A stretch of 64,000 nucleotides of DNA from an uncultured Opitutia bacterium. Lineage in GTDB: Bacteria; Verrucomicrobiota; Verrucomicrobiia; Opitutales; Opitutaceae. The translations under genes were made by a program, and so were the position numbers. The notes under the pieces were generated by a model that was not told the DNA's origin, made no database searches, and worked only from the letters and a program-made list of their open reading frames with translations. The stretch spans positions 1-64,000 of the forward strand of contig CAIRCN010000085.1 in the NCBI GenBank assembly GCA_903877135.1, in the 5' to 3' direction. Below, in pieces: positions 8,061 to 16,489 of this stretch; the stretch's first letter is position 1; the number at the start of each line of letters is the position of its first letter.

Positions 8061-10289
8061 TCATTTCATAGCGAGGAGCGCGAGGTCGCGGCAGGCCTTC
8101 AGGTCGGTCTTGCCGGTGCCAAGGATCGGGATCTTATCGACGCGCTGGATGAGCTTGGGCACCCAGAGCGAGGGCAGTCCCGCGCCAAGGAGTCGCGTGC
8201 GCAATTCGTCAGAGGACACTTCGCGAGTCGAGAGTAACACGAGTGCCTCGCCCTTGGTCGGATCGGGCACGCCCATAACGGCAAAGGTGAGTCCGTCACC
8301 TTGATCCCAGCCCATCACCTCCTCAATTTTTTGCTCTATCGTGCCATGCGGCACCATCTCGCCGCCGATCTTGGAAAAACGCGAGAGTCGGCCTTCGATG
8401 TAGAGAAATCCGTCATTGTCGAAGCGGCCGAGGTCGCCGGTGTCGAACCAGCCGTCGCGAAAGGCAGCGCGGGTTTTCTCCGGATCGTCGAGGTAGTAAT
8501 TGAAGACGTTGGCGCCCTTGAAGAGGATGATACCGACCTCGGTGAACGGCAACTCGGCACCCGTTTCGGGATGAACGATACGGGCCGTCATGCCAGGCAT
8601 GAGGCGGCCGACCGAGCCGAGTTTGTGACCGATCTGCGGCTCGCCGGTGAACGTGGTGACGGGCGGATGCGGCTGGTTGATGTTGGTCGCCGGTGTCGTT
8701 TCTGTCAGACCGTAGCCCTGTAGTATCTCGATGTGATAAACCTCTAAAAAGCGCCGGTGCAAATCTTCGGGGAGTTTTTCGGCGCCGGTAACAACCAAGT
8801 CGAGCGACTTCAGTTCACCGGGTTGAGCCTTTTTTAGAATCGGACGAACGAAGGTCGGGGCGCCAATCAACACGGTCGCCTGCTCATCGCGGATGGCCTC
8901 GACGATGCGGCGGGTATCCAGCGGGCTCGGCACAGTCACGATCCGGCAACCGCGCAGCATGGGATACCACAGCGTGACGGTGAAGCCGAAGCTGTGAAAC
9001 ACCGGCAGGCAGCCGACGAGCATGCAGGTCTTGGGCAGAATGGAGAGCGAGGAAATCTGGTCGCAGTTGGCGAGGATGTTGCGGTGCGTGAGGACAACGC
9101 CCTTCGGCTCGCCCGAGCTGCCGCTGGTGAACAGCAGGCCGGCCTCGGCGTTGTCGCCGACCTTCGGCAAGCCGAGCAGGGTCGGCATCCACTGGTTCGG
9201 CAGCAGCCACACGGCGACGAGCCAGGGGAGAATCGAGCGCTTGCCGCCCATGGCCGCGATCTCGGCGCGCAGGTCAAGCGTGCGCGCTGGCCACGGAAAA
9301 TTTGGCACCTTGGCGCGCATCGCGTCGGCCGAAATCACCGTCCGAATCTCGCCGATGGCGAGGGACTTTTCGACCGTGGAGCGGCCAGCGGTAAAGTTGA
9401 GGTTGACGGGCACCTTTCCGGCGCAAATGACGGCGAGATTCGCGATGAAGGCTCCAGCACCTGGTGGCAGCACGATACCGACGCGTTTTTCGTGAATCGT
9501 GGCCCGGATGCGGCGTGATAGCGCCGACGCCACCGCCAGCAATTGACCGCAGTTGACGGTCCGGCGCTCCGCGGTGCGGTCGACGATCAACATATGGCGC
9601 GGCTGTTTTGCCAACGTGCGGACGCATTCGCGCCCGAGATGGCGGCGCAGGACCGGGCGCTCATGAAACGCAAGGCAGCCGAGATCGAGTAGTTCACGGC
9701 GCGCCCAAGCGGCCGTGGCCTGCTCCGGCGGCACGGGCTGCCCAAACTGGATGAACACGGGCGTCGGCATGAGCCGCGGGGATTTCCAGAGGTATTTGTT
9801 GTCCGCGAATGAAAAAACCGAGCCCCAAAGTCCGTCGAGAGCCGCCGCGATCACCGGCGCACCAGCGAGCCGGGCGATCACCTCGAAACCCTTCTTGATT
9901 TCCATCAACTGGCCAGTGCGAGAGATATGGCCTTCGGGGCAGATGCAGACGACCCCGCCGCGCTTCAGGACCCGGACGGCCTCGCGGATGCCCTCGGTGG
10001 GGTGCTGCGCCGAGATCGATATGGCTCCGCTCAGGCGGAAACACCAGTCGAAGAACCAATTCGCCCTCAACCCGCGGTGACCGACAAAGTGCATCGGCCG
10101 CGGACAGGCGAGCTGAAGCACACACGTGTCCACATACGAAATGTGGTTGGCTAGCAGGAGGACACCCCCCGTGGCGGGAAAATTCTCCACGCCACGCACC
10201 CGCACCCTATAAAGGAGACGCAAGATCGTCACCACGATCAACTCAATCAGGTAAGGGAAATAGGAGCGCCGTCGAAATGGGGTTGGCAT
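8061..10289 (-). CDS. Fused 1-acyl-glycerophosphate acyltransferase / acyl-ACP (CoA) synthetase, Aas-like
   Basis: A 742-residue two-domain lipid enzyme. The N-terminal PlsC-type domain carries the acyltransferase motif NHISYVDT (HX4D) and CPEGHISRTG. The C-terminal AMP-binding domain has LLFTSGSSGEPKGVVLTH, GYGLTETTP and GWFDTGDLGRF. This order is that of Aas, which re-acylates 2-acyl-lysophospholipids with acyl-ACP made from free fatty acid at the inner membrane. The ATG at 10289 (MPTPFRRRSYFPYLIE) is preferred; a further 73 in-frame residues upstream have no homology and would run into the next gene. It lies 37 bp downstream of the TOPRIM-like gene, possibly on the same transcript. Confidence 0.9.
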   Translation of the reverse strand: MPTPFRRRSYFPYLIELIVVTILRLLYRVRVRGVENFPATGGVLLLANHISYVDTCVLQLACPRPMHFVGHRGLRANWFFDWCFRLSGAISISAQHPTEGIREAVRVLKRGGVVCICPEGHISRTGQLMEIKKGFEVIARLAGAPVIAAALDGLWGSVFSFADNKYLWKSPRLMPTPVFIQFGQPVPPEQATAAWARRELLDLGCLAFHERPVLRRHLGRECVRTLAKQPRHMLIVDRTAERRTVNCGQLLAVASALSRRIRATIHEKRVGIVLPPGAGAFIANLAVICAGKVPVNLNFTAGRSTVEKSLAIGEIRTVISADAMRAKVPNFPWPARTLDLRAEIAAMGGKRSILPWLVAVWLLPNQWMPTLLGLPKVGDNAEAGLLFTSGSSGEPKGVVLTHRNILANCDQISSLSILPKTCMLVGCLPVFHSFGFTVTLWYPMLRGCRIVTVPSPLDTRRIVEAIRDEQATVLIGAPTFVRPILKKAQPGELKSLDLVVTGAEKLPEDLHRRFLEVYHIEILQGYGLTETTPATNINQPHPPVTTFTGEPQIGHKLGSVGRLMPGMTARIVHPETGAELPFTEVGIILFKGANVFNYYLDDPEKTRAAFRDGWFDTGDLGRFDNDGFLYIEGRLSRFSKIGGEMVPHGTIEQKIEEVMGWDQGDGLTFAVMGVPDPTKGEALVLLSTREVSSDELRTRLLGAGLPSLWVPKLIQRVDKIPILGTGKTDLKACRDLALLAMK

Positions 10290-10326
10290 GAGCGCGCCAC
10301 CATGCCGGAGGACACTGGTGAAGATT

Positions 10327-11022
10327 TCAAAGCTTTTTATCGTCCATGATGGCGGAATTTTTCGGTGGTTGACCCCGGCCGTGCGCCGCTTCCCGCCATT
10401 CCCGCAGGTCGCGGGCGAGCGCGCCAAAGCCGGCGGGAAAATCCGCCTCGAGCCGCCGCACGTCAGCACGGTGCCGCTGCACCTCGTCGAGCGCGCACTG
10501 GACTTCATGCGGGAGCGTGGGCCGGTCTGTGCCGTAAACGCGCCATTTGAGCTCCGCCCGCGAGTAGGGCTGCCGCCCAGTCTCCTGCCCGGAGCTCCAC
10601 GCGGCCTCAGTCACGCTGGCGTCACGCCCGCATAGATACCATGCCTCGATCGCCGGCACCGCTACGCCGACGCAGCGCAGCATGCGCGTCCGGCCGTGCG
10701 CTGGCGGGAGCCGCTTCGTCGTCTGGCGGAAAACGGCGCGCAATTGGCAGAGCCGGCATTGCGGGTGATAGTAGCTTGGTGCCTCGTGCGCAGCGGTGTG
10801 CACCACGGAATCGTCCGAGTCAACCACCACCACCAGGCCTTCGGCCGTGGTGTTGAAGTGCAGGTGCCGGATCACGGCGGGGAGAATTTGAGCGACATTG
10901 GGCCAGCCGCGGGCGCGCAGCCCGGCCTGCACCGGCTCGATGCGAGCACGGAGCACTGCCTCGACCAGCACGCTTACTGCCGCCTCATCCGCCGATGACT
11001 CGCTCAGGACTGCCACTTTCAT
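10327..11022 (-). CDS. TOPRIM-like protein, DUF4276/OLD-nuclease type (partner of ATPase)
   Basis: A 231-residue protein translationally coupled to the upstream ATPase by an ATGA overlap. It starts MKVAVLSESSADEAAV, an acidic strand-loop like the first TOPRIM glutamate motif. GLVVVVDSDDSVVH follows as a DxD-type strand, then VAVPAIEAWYLCG, which resembles the IEAWLL motif of DUF4276 and OLD-type TOPRIM proteins. Together these suggest a metal-dependent nuclease fold. The family call rests on motif pattern only. The pairing with an ABC/SMC-type ATPase is the layout of split OLD-like defence systems; PARIS (AriA-AriB) is the best-known example. Confidence 0.6.
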   Translation of the reverse strand: MKVAVLSESSADEAAVSVLVEAVLRARIEPVQAGLRARGWPNVAQILPAVIRHLHFNTTAEGLVVVVDSDDSVVHTAAHEAPSYYHPQCRLCQLRAVFRQTTKRLPPAHGRTRMLRCVGVAVPAIEAWYLCGRDASVTEAAWSSGQETGRQPYSRAELKWRVYGTDRPTLPHEVQCALDEVQRHRADVRRLEADFPAGFGALARDLREWREAAHGRGQPPKNSAIMDDKKL

Positions 11023-12014
11023 GGATCATCCGGCACTCCGCCAAGTATGCCGCTGAACCACATATCGCCAAGCGAGCCCTCTTGCATGAGTTCCGCGAGA
11101 TCAGTCCGGTCCGCGAGCCGGTGAAACGTCCCCACCGCCCCGCGTTTGTGCGTGATGACAACCTCCTCGGGATGCTCGCGGAAGAGGTCGAGCAGGAAGG
11201 GTGAATGGGTGGTCGCGATGACTTGCACTGGCGGCCGGTCAAGTCCGAAGTCCGCCGGGTAGCTCAGCCGATAGAGTGTGTCGCGAATCTCGCGCAATAT
11301 GCGCGGATGCACGCCGCGATCGATTTCCTCGATGCAGACGACTGCCGGCGGCGCCGGGTCGAAGGCGAGGCTCAGCATCGCAAGCAGGTAAAGTGTGCCC
11401 TGCGAGAGACTGTCGGCCATGATCATGGCGCCGCCGTTTCCGAGCACCAGACCGAGCGAAACGGTGTTGCCGGGGCCCGTCGCGAAATCGATCCCCGAAA
11501 ACTCCGGCGTGAGGCGCAGAACCTCCGCCGTCAGATTTGCGAACGCTTCCGGTGACCGTTCACGCATGCCTGCAAGCACGGCGGAAAGATTGTGCCCGTT
11601 GGGGGCGAGTTCGGAGTTGAGGCCCCGCGGTGCAGGTTCCGCCATCGCATAGTGGTCGAGCCGATAGGCCCGGATATGGCCGATCTTCCGTTTCAGCGCC
11701 AGCCAGTCCGGCGCATCCGGGGGCTCGATGAGCAATGTGTCGCATTGCAGATCCGAAATGCAGATCATACTGGCGCGGATCGCAGCGTGTGGCGGTGTGA
11801 ACTCAAACAAGAGGCCCGGCCCACCCTCACGCGGTGCTTGCAGCGTAGAGAGATCGTCCAAGGCCAGTTTCGACAGTGCGCGCAATTGCAGCAGTGCTTG
11901 GATGAGGCTAGTCTTGCCGCTGCCGTTGGGACCGATGACGAGATTGAACGGCGCGAGCCGGAGGCTCGTGTTGCGCAGCGCCTTGAATTTTTGGAAAGCG
12001 ACAGAAGCAATCAC
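11019..12014 (-). CDS. AAA/ABC-type ATPase of the OLD/RecF-like class
   Basis: A soluble ATPase with the Walker A motif GPNGSGKTS close to the N-terminus (about residues 28-36), an ABC-like signature DSLSQGTLYLL, Walker B VVCIEEIDRG and a switch-histidine motif ATTHSPFLLDLF. This is the AAA_21/AAA_15 class found in OLD nucleases and many defence systems. The GTG at 12014 is preferred because homology begins at once with IASVAFQKFKALRN; an in-frame TTG at 12071 is the outer limit. The 3' end overlaps the TOPRIM-like gene by 4 bp, so the two products are probably made in fixed ratio and interact. Confidence 0.82.
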   Translation of the reverse strand: MIASVAFQKFKALRNTSLRLAPFNLVIGPNGSGKTSLIQALLQLRALSKLALDDLSTLQAPREGGPGLLFEFTPPHAAIRASMICISDLQCDTLLIEPPDAPDWLALKRKIGHIRAYRLDHYAMAEPAPRGLNSELAPNGHNLSAVLAGMRERSPEAFANLTAEVLRLTPEFSGIDFATGPGNTVSLGLVLGNGGAMIMADSLSQGTLYLLAMLSLAFDPAPPAVVCIEEIDRGVHPRILREIRDTLYRLSYPADFGLDRPPVQVIATTHSPFLLDLFREHPEEVVITHKRGAVGTFHRLADRTDLAELMQEGSLGDMWFSGILGGVPDDP

Positions 12015-12099
12015 AGCTGCACGCTGACACTCCGCCTCGCCGACGACAAGGTCATCCGCGCGAGTGCGCAAGAGACCCCCGGCAGGCGAGGAGCCAGCG

Positions 12100-15051
12100 C
12101 TACTTCCCCAACAGCGTGTTCAGCAGGCCGCTCTTTTCTAGAGCCGAGTTAAGCAGGGCGTTGCGAAGTTCGCTCGTGTCGGTTTTCCCCAGCGTGCCGC
12201 CGATTATAAGCGGGGCCACGAACGCCGCATAGCCTAGGCTGTCCTGTTTATTCTCGAGCAGGCCAGCGCGCTTCATGAGGTCGCCCAGCCGGCCGCGCGC
12301 TGCGAGGGTGAGTTCGAGCTTGAGCGGCTGGGCCAGCAGCGGGACGCCGGTCACATGGGTGATCTGCCCACTACCCCCCAGCCGGACTTCGGGCGAGATC
12401 AGCGTAAAATCCTTGAGCACGACATTCAGCGAGGCATCGCGCGCCGCGATCACGCTCAACTGGTCGAAGGGAATTTCCGAGAGGGCTTTGGCGATGTCGG
12501 TGAGAATCTGCGCCTTGTTGTTTAGGTTCTCGAATTCCTGTTTGCGGGTCACCACACCCAGCAGCCCGCCAATCGCCGCAACAGTGGATTGGGTTCTCTG
12601 GATTTTGTCGGAAATATCCGAGGAGAGGGCGCGAAACAGCCCGCCTTTGCTCGAGAGCACCGTGTCGCCACGTGCGCGAGCGGCCAGATCGGTCAAATTT
12701 CCCCCGTCGCCGGAAATGAGACTGGTCAGATTGATCCGACCCTCAATCGTCGGGAGCATCTCCGGGGCGAGCGCCTTGAATGCCGGCGCCACGTCGAAGT
12801 TCAGCAGGGCGAGATCCGCACTCAGCCGGTAGGGAGCAACGGTGTGGGGCGTGAAGGCGACTCCGGCGTTGAGCTTGAGATCGCTGTCGTCGCCGAAGCC
12901 CGCACGCAAACCTTCCAGCCGCAACTCTCCCTCCCCCACCCGCAGCACACCGCCCACGTCGCTGATCTGAAACTGTTCGGAATACACGACTTTCTTCAGC
13001 GCGAGAACGATCTGGCCTCTCAGGTCCTGCCAAAACGGCACCAGATCAGGACTGGTCGGCGCACCGTCCGTGTCGGCGAGTGAGGGTGAAGCCGCGAGGG
13101 GCGCTGCCAGGAGTTGCACGTCGGCCGCGACCAGAAGGTCGCTGGCGAGCCGGGCGTTGAGGGCGACGCCACCCGCCGCACGGGTCAGCGTGCCGGCGAC
13201 GAGGAGGTCGGACTTGCGGGTGGCGCGCTCGATTTGCAGCGCGGCATTGAAGGTGATTTTGCCGGTGCGATCGACATCGGCGCGCAAATCGCCGGTCACG
13301 ACCGGCAGCGTCTCCTTGTTCGCGGCGACGAGATTCGTGATTTTGACCGTGGCCTGTAATTGCTGGTCGGCGGCGGTAAGGCTGGCCGTCAGCTCGCCGT
13401 CGGCCGTCCCACTGGCGAGCTGAAGGTGACCGGTCGCGGCGGGTTGGGCCAGTGCCGCCGGCAGATTGGCGTTCCAATGGCCGGCGGCCTTCACGGGCTG
13501 GTCCTTGCCGGCGAGCTGGCCCGCCTTGAGTTCTAGCGTCAGGAGAGTCTCGCCACCCCTGCGGGCCGCGAAATCGGTCACGCACATCTGCCAGCCTTGC
13601 GGTGAATAGTCGCCCGCGAGACTCGCCGCCACGTCAACATCATTGAGCAGTGGCACGCCCGCCCGAGTGACCCCGAGGTGTTTGACCGACAGCGGCGCCT
13701 TCGAGTGCAGCGTGAGACCACCGGCGTGCGCACTGGCGGCAAACTCCCCGCGGACGTCGTCCCCCGTCACGGCGAGATTACCAAGGAATGGACGCGCCCA
13801 CGCCAGCGGCACATCTTGAAGCGACAGCCAGAGTAAATCCTGCGCGGGGTCGGCGACGCTCAGGCCACCGGTGCGGAGGTTAAGCTCGAACGATTGTAGC
13901 GCATGCACCCGCAGAACCGGCTTCGTTCCGGCCACCGTGGCACTGAGACGATCGACGCGGACAGAACTCGCATGTTGCAAGACATCAAAATCCGCCAAAA
14001 CCGTGATGGCCCCTATTGCGGCAAACTCGGGCCGGACCACCGCCAGATGATCAGCATAAACCTTCAGTCGCCCCGCCGCATGAACTTCGCCAAAGGAGGC
14101 ATCGGTCTCGAAACTGCCTTCGCCCACCGCGGCAAACTCCGGCAGAACATGTCCAAGCGTAAACGGCGCCAGGTCCGAGGCGCGCAGATCGATTTTCCAC
14201 TGACCCGTGATTTTCGCCCCAACGCTAGCGAAATCGGCCTGCACATCGGCCAGTTTTTTGCCCTCTCCCGAGAGCACCCAGTGATACGTCTCGCCGCCTG
14301 CGGTCCGCGCTGCGACGACCTGCGTCTTCAGCTTGACCCGCTGCGGAAACCTCGGACCGCTGACAGCAGCATCGGTGGTCATCACGAGGCGGCCAAACGT
14401 GCGCGGCGTGTCCATGAACGCGCTGATTTCGCCATGCAGCGTGAGCGTGCCCCCGTCCTCGGTTGTGCCTGCAATCTCCAGGGCAAAGCGTCCGTCGCGG
14501 CCAGTGGCGAGACTGCCGCCGCGCAACGTGACCTTTACCCGGGCAGCGGGATGATCCGGCAAGGCTGGTAAAATAACTTCACCCTCGAGATCCACGTCGT
14601 CGATCGTGACATCAGCCGGAAGCTGGAGCTGCGCGAACGCGCCTTGCACGAGGGGAACGGCGGCCGCTGCCGCAGCGGCCGGCGCTCCCGGAGTGCCGGC
14701 AACCGTGGCGGCGGCACTGGGTGCATGCGTTAAGTCGAGCGTCCAGCCCCGGGCGCGCAAATGCCGCACCTGCACGTTGTGACCGAACAAGGCCGACAGC
14801 ACTGGCAGCTCAACTGCGAGTGAGGGCAGTGTCCCCACGGCACCATGCGACTCAAACCGCAACTGACCGATCTCTACCCTACTGAACCCGAAGGCCAGTG
14901 AGCCCAGTTTGGCGCGTAAACTTGGCCGAGCAGCCAGCGCCTTCCGCGCCGCCCAAGTTTGCAGTGAGGAGTTGAGCCCGACCGCGACAGCCAGCAGCGC
15001 GAGCACCAACAGCGCCGCGGCGCCGAATAAGAATAGGCGGACGGGTTTCAT
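12100..15051 (-). CDS. Large AsmA/TamB-like envelope protein
   Basis: A 983-residue protein with one N-terminal membrane anchor (KPVRLFLFGAAALLVLALLA, residues 2-21), then a long beta-rich periplasmic region and an AsmA-like C-terminal part. Such proteins are bridge-like factors in outer-membrane biogenesis and lipid transport. The ATG at 15051 is chosen because the anchor follows directly; in-frame sequence upstream overlaps tolC on the same strand and is a shadow. It lies 97 bp after tolC and may share its transcript, which would tie envelope maintenance to efflux. Sequence alone does not give the cargo. Confidence 0.8.
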   Translation of the reverse strand: MKPVRLFLFGAAALLVLALLAVAVGLNSSLQTWAARKALAARPSLRAKLGSLAFGFSRVEIGQLRFESHGAVGTLPSLAVELPVLSALFGHNVQVRHLRARGWTLDLTHAPSAAATVAGTPGAPAAAAAAAVPLVQGAFAQLQLPADVTIDDVDLEGEVILPALPDHPAARVKVTLRGGSLATGRDGRFALEIAGTTEDGGTLTLHGEISAFMDTPRTFGRLVMTTDAAVSGPRFPQRVKLKTQVVAARTAGGETYHWVLSGEGKKLADVQADFASVGAKITGQWKIDLRASDLAPFTLGHVLPEFAAVGEGSFETDASFGEVHAAGRLKVYADHLAVVRPEFAAIGAITVLADFDVLQHASSVRVDRLSATVAGTKPVLRVHALQSFELNLRTGGLSVADPAQDLLWLSLQDVPLAWARPFLGNLAVTGDDVRGEFAASAHAGGLTLHSKAPLSVKHLGVTRAGVPLLNDVDVAASLAGDYSPQGWQMCVTDFAARRGGETLLTLELKAGQLAGKDQPVKAAGHWNANLPAALAQPAATGHLQLASGTADGELTASLTAADQQLQATVKITNLVAANKETLPVVTGDLRADVDRTGKITFNAALQIERATRKSDLLVAGTLTRAAGGVALNARLASDLLVAADVQLLAAPLAASPSLADTDGAPTSPDLVPFWQDLRGQIVLALKKVVYSEQFQISDVGGVLRVGEGELRLEGLRAGFGDDSDLKLNAGVAFTPHTVAPYRLSADLALLNFDVAPAFKALAPEMLPTIEGRINLTSLISGDGGNLTDLAARARGDTVLSSKGGLFRALSSDISDKIQRTQSTVAAIGGLLGVVTRKQEFENLNNKAQILTDIAKALSEIPFDQLSVIAARDASLNVVLKDFTLISPEVRLGGSGQITHVTGVPLLAQPLKLELTLAARGRLGDLMKRAGLLENKQDSLGYAAFVAPLIIGGTLGKTDTSELRNALLNSALEKSGLLNTLLGK

Positions 15052-15148
15052 GAGCTGCCAGACAAACACCACGCCCCACACCACGTGGCGAGCCGGAGAA
15101 GTGGAAAAAATATTGAACGCGCGGCGTGGCGCACGGACACCGGCGGTG

Positions 15149-16489
15149 TTACAGACCGGTGACGAATTCGTCGGCCAGACCCATCGCCCGGCGCAGGTTG
15201 GCCACCGCGACGTTGTGTCCGTAGTAGGCCTGAATCTGGTTCGTGCGGGCCGTGGTGAGATCGACCTGCGACGTGAGCACATCGAGCTGGGTGGCAGTGC
15301 CGGCGTTGTAGCGGGCAGTGGCGAGGCGCAGCGCCTCCTCGGCCTGCGCGACGACCTTTTGCGAGGCGTCCGCCAGCTCGACGGCCTGCTGCAACGCGGA
15401 AACGGCACGCCGCACCTCGACGTCGACCCCGAGGATCTGCTCGCTGGTGGCCAGCCGGGCCTGTTCGACCGCCGACCGAGCCTGCGCGACGCGGCCGCGG
15501 GTGGCGTGGCCGTCAAAGATGTTCCACTGCGATTGGAGCCCGATGAGGAACCCGTCGCGTGAAGCGGAGCCAAAGCTGCTCCAACCTTCGCCGTATTGCC
15601 AGCCACCAACCAGGGCGAGATTGGGAATGTAGCCGGACTTGGCCACTGTCACGCTCTCCTCCCGGGCAGTGGCGAGGCGTCCGAGGCGCTGGATTTCCGG
15701 CCGGGTCTCATGCGCGGCAGTGAGGGCCGCCTGCAAATCGTAGCTGACGGGAATGTAGGCGAGCACGCCGATGAAGTCCGGGACTTTGCGGAGGTTTTCC
15801 GGTGTGATGTTGGCGTAGCCGAGCAACTGGCGCATCTCCTCGATGGCGATCCGGTAGTCGTTACGGGCTGTGATCAGGGGAACCTGGCCGTTGGCGAGGG
15901 CGACTTCGGCGCGGAGTTTTTCGAAACTGGAGGTCGTGCCTGCTTCAAATCGGTCTGTGGCGTTCTTGAGCTGCGATTGCAGCAGCTCGATGTTCTGCTC
16001 CTGCACCTTGATTTTTTCCCGGGCGAGGAGGATGTCGTAGAATTTCGTCCGCACTTGGAGGATCGAGGTGTTGACGATGCCTTTCATTTCCAGGACCGCC
16101 GCCTCTCGGGTGAGGTCGGCGCTCTTCACTGAGGAGCGGACGCTGCCGCCGGAATAAAGCACCTGGGTCGCCATGACGCTGACCGCCAGCGTGCGGTCCG
16201 TGGCCGGGACCGAGGTGGAAATCGCCTTGCTGTTGCCCTGGAAACCGCCGTTCGCGGCGACCGTGGGAATTTCCTTCGCGCTGACCTCAAGCACCACGCC
16301 TTCCTGCTGTCGGATGCGTTCGCGGGCCTGTCGGATGGCAAAGTTGTTATCGAGGGCGTAAACAATCGCGGTTTTGAGGTCGAGCTGATCGGGCACCGGT
16401 TGTTCCGGGACCGGAGCCGCGGTCAACCCGGCACTCGCGGCCAGAGCCAGAAAAAGGACGGAATTGAGGAAGCGAAGGGACGTTTTCAT
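15149..16489 (-). CDS. TolC-family outer-membrane efflux channel
   Basis: A 446-residue outer-membrane channel of a tripartite pump. A signal peptide (MKTSLRFLNSVLFLALAASAG) is followed by two OEP repeats: LDLKTAIVYALDNNFAIRQA starts the first, and LATARYNAGTATQLDVLTSQ is the typical late coiled-coil motif of the second. The start overlaps the RND gene stop by 4 bp (ATGA), so it is translationally coupled to the pump. The upstream sequence CTTCCTCTCCCGC is pyrimidine-rich, without a Shine-Dalgarno. Confidence 0.94.
   Translation of the reverse strand: MKTSLRFLNSVLFLALAASAGLTAAPVPEQPVPDQLDLKTAIVYALDNNFAIRQARERIRQQEGVVLEVSAKEIPTVAANGGFQGNSKAISTSVPATDRTLAVSVMATQVLYSGGSVRSSVKSADLTREAAVLEMKGIVNTSILQVRTKFYDILLAREKIKVQEQNIELLQSQLKNATDRFEAGTTSSFEKLRAEVALANGQVPLITARNDYRIAIEEMRQLLGYANITPENLRKVPDFIGVLAYIPVSYDLQAALTAAHETRPEIQRLGRLATAREESVTVAKSGYIPNLALVGGWQYGEGWSSFGSASRDGFLIGLQSQWNIFDGHATRGRVAQARSAVEQARLATSEQILGVDVEVRRAVSALQQAVELADASQKVVAQAEEALRLATARYNAGTATQLDVLTSQVDLTTARTNQIQAYYGHNVAVANLRRAMGLADEFVTGL

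Noticed and set aside
15052-15609. 186-residue in-frame extension of the AsmA-like protein
   Set aside because: It overlaps the 3' part of tolC, is Arg/Ser/Pro-rich, and the membrane anchor expected at the N-terminus begins at the ATG at 15051.
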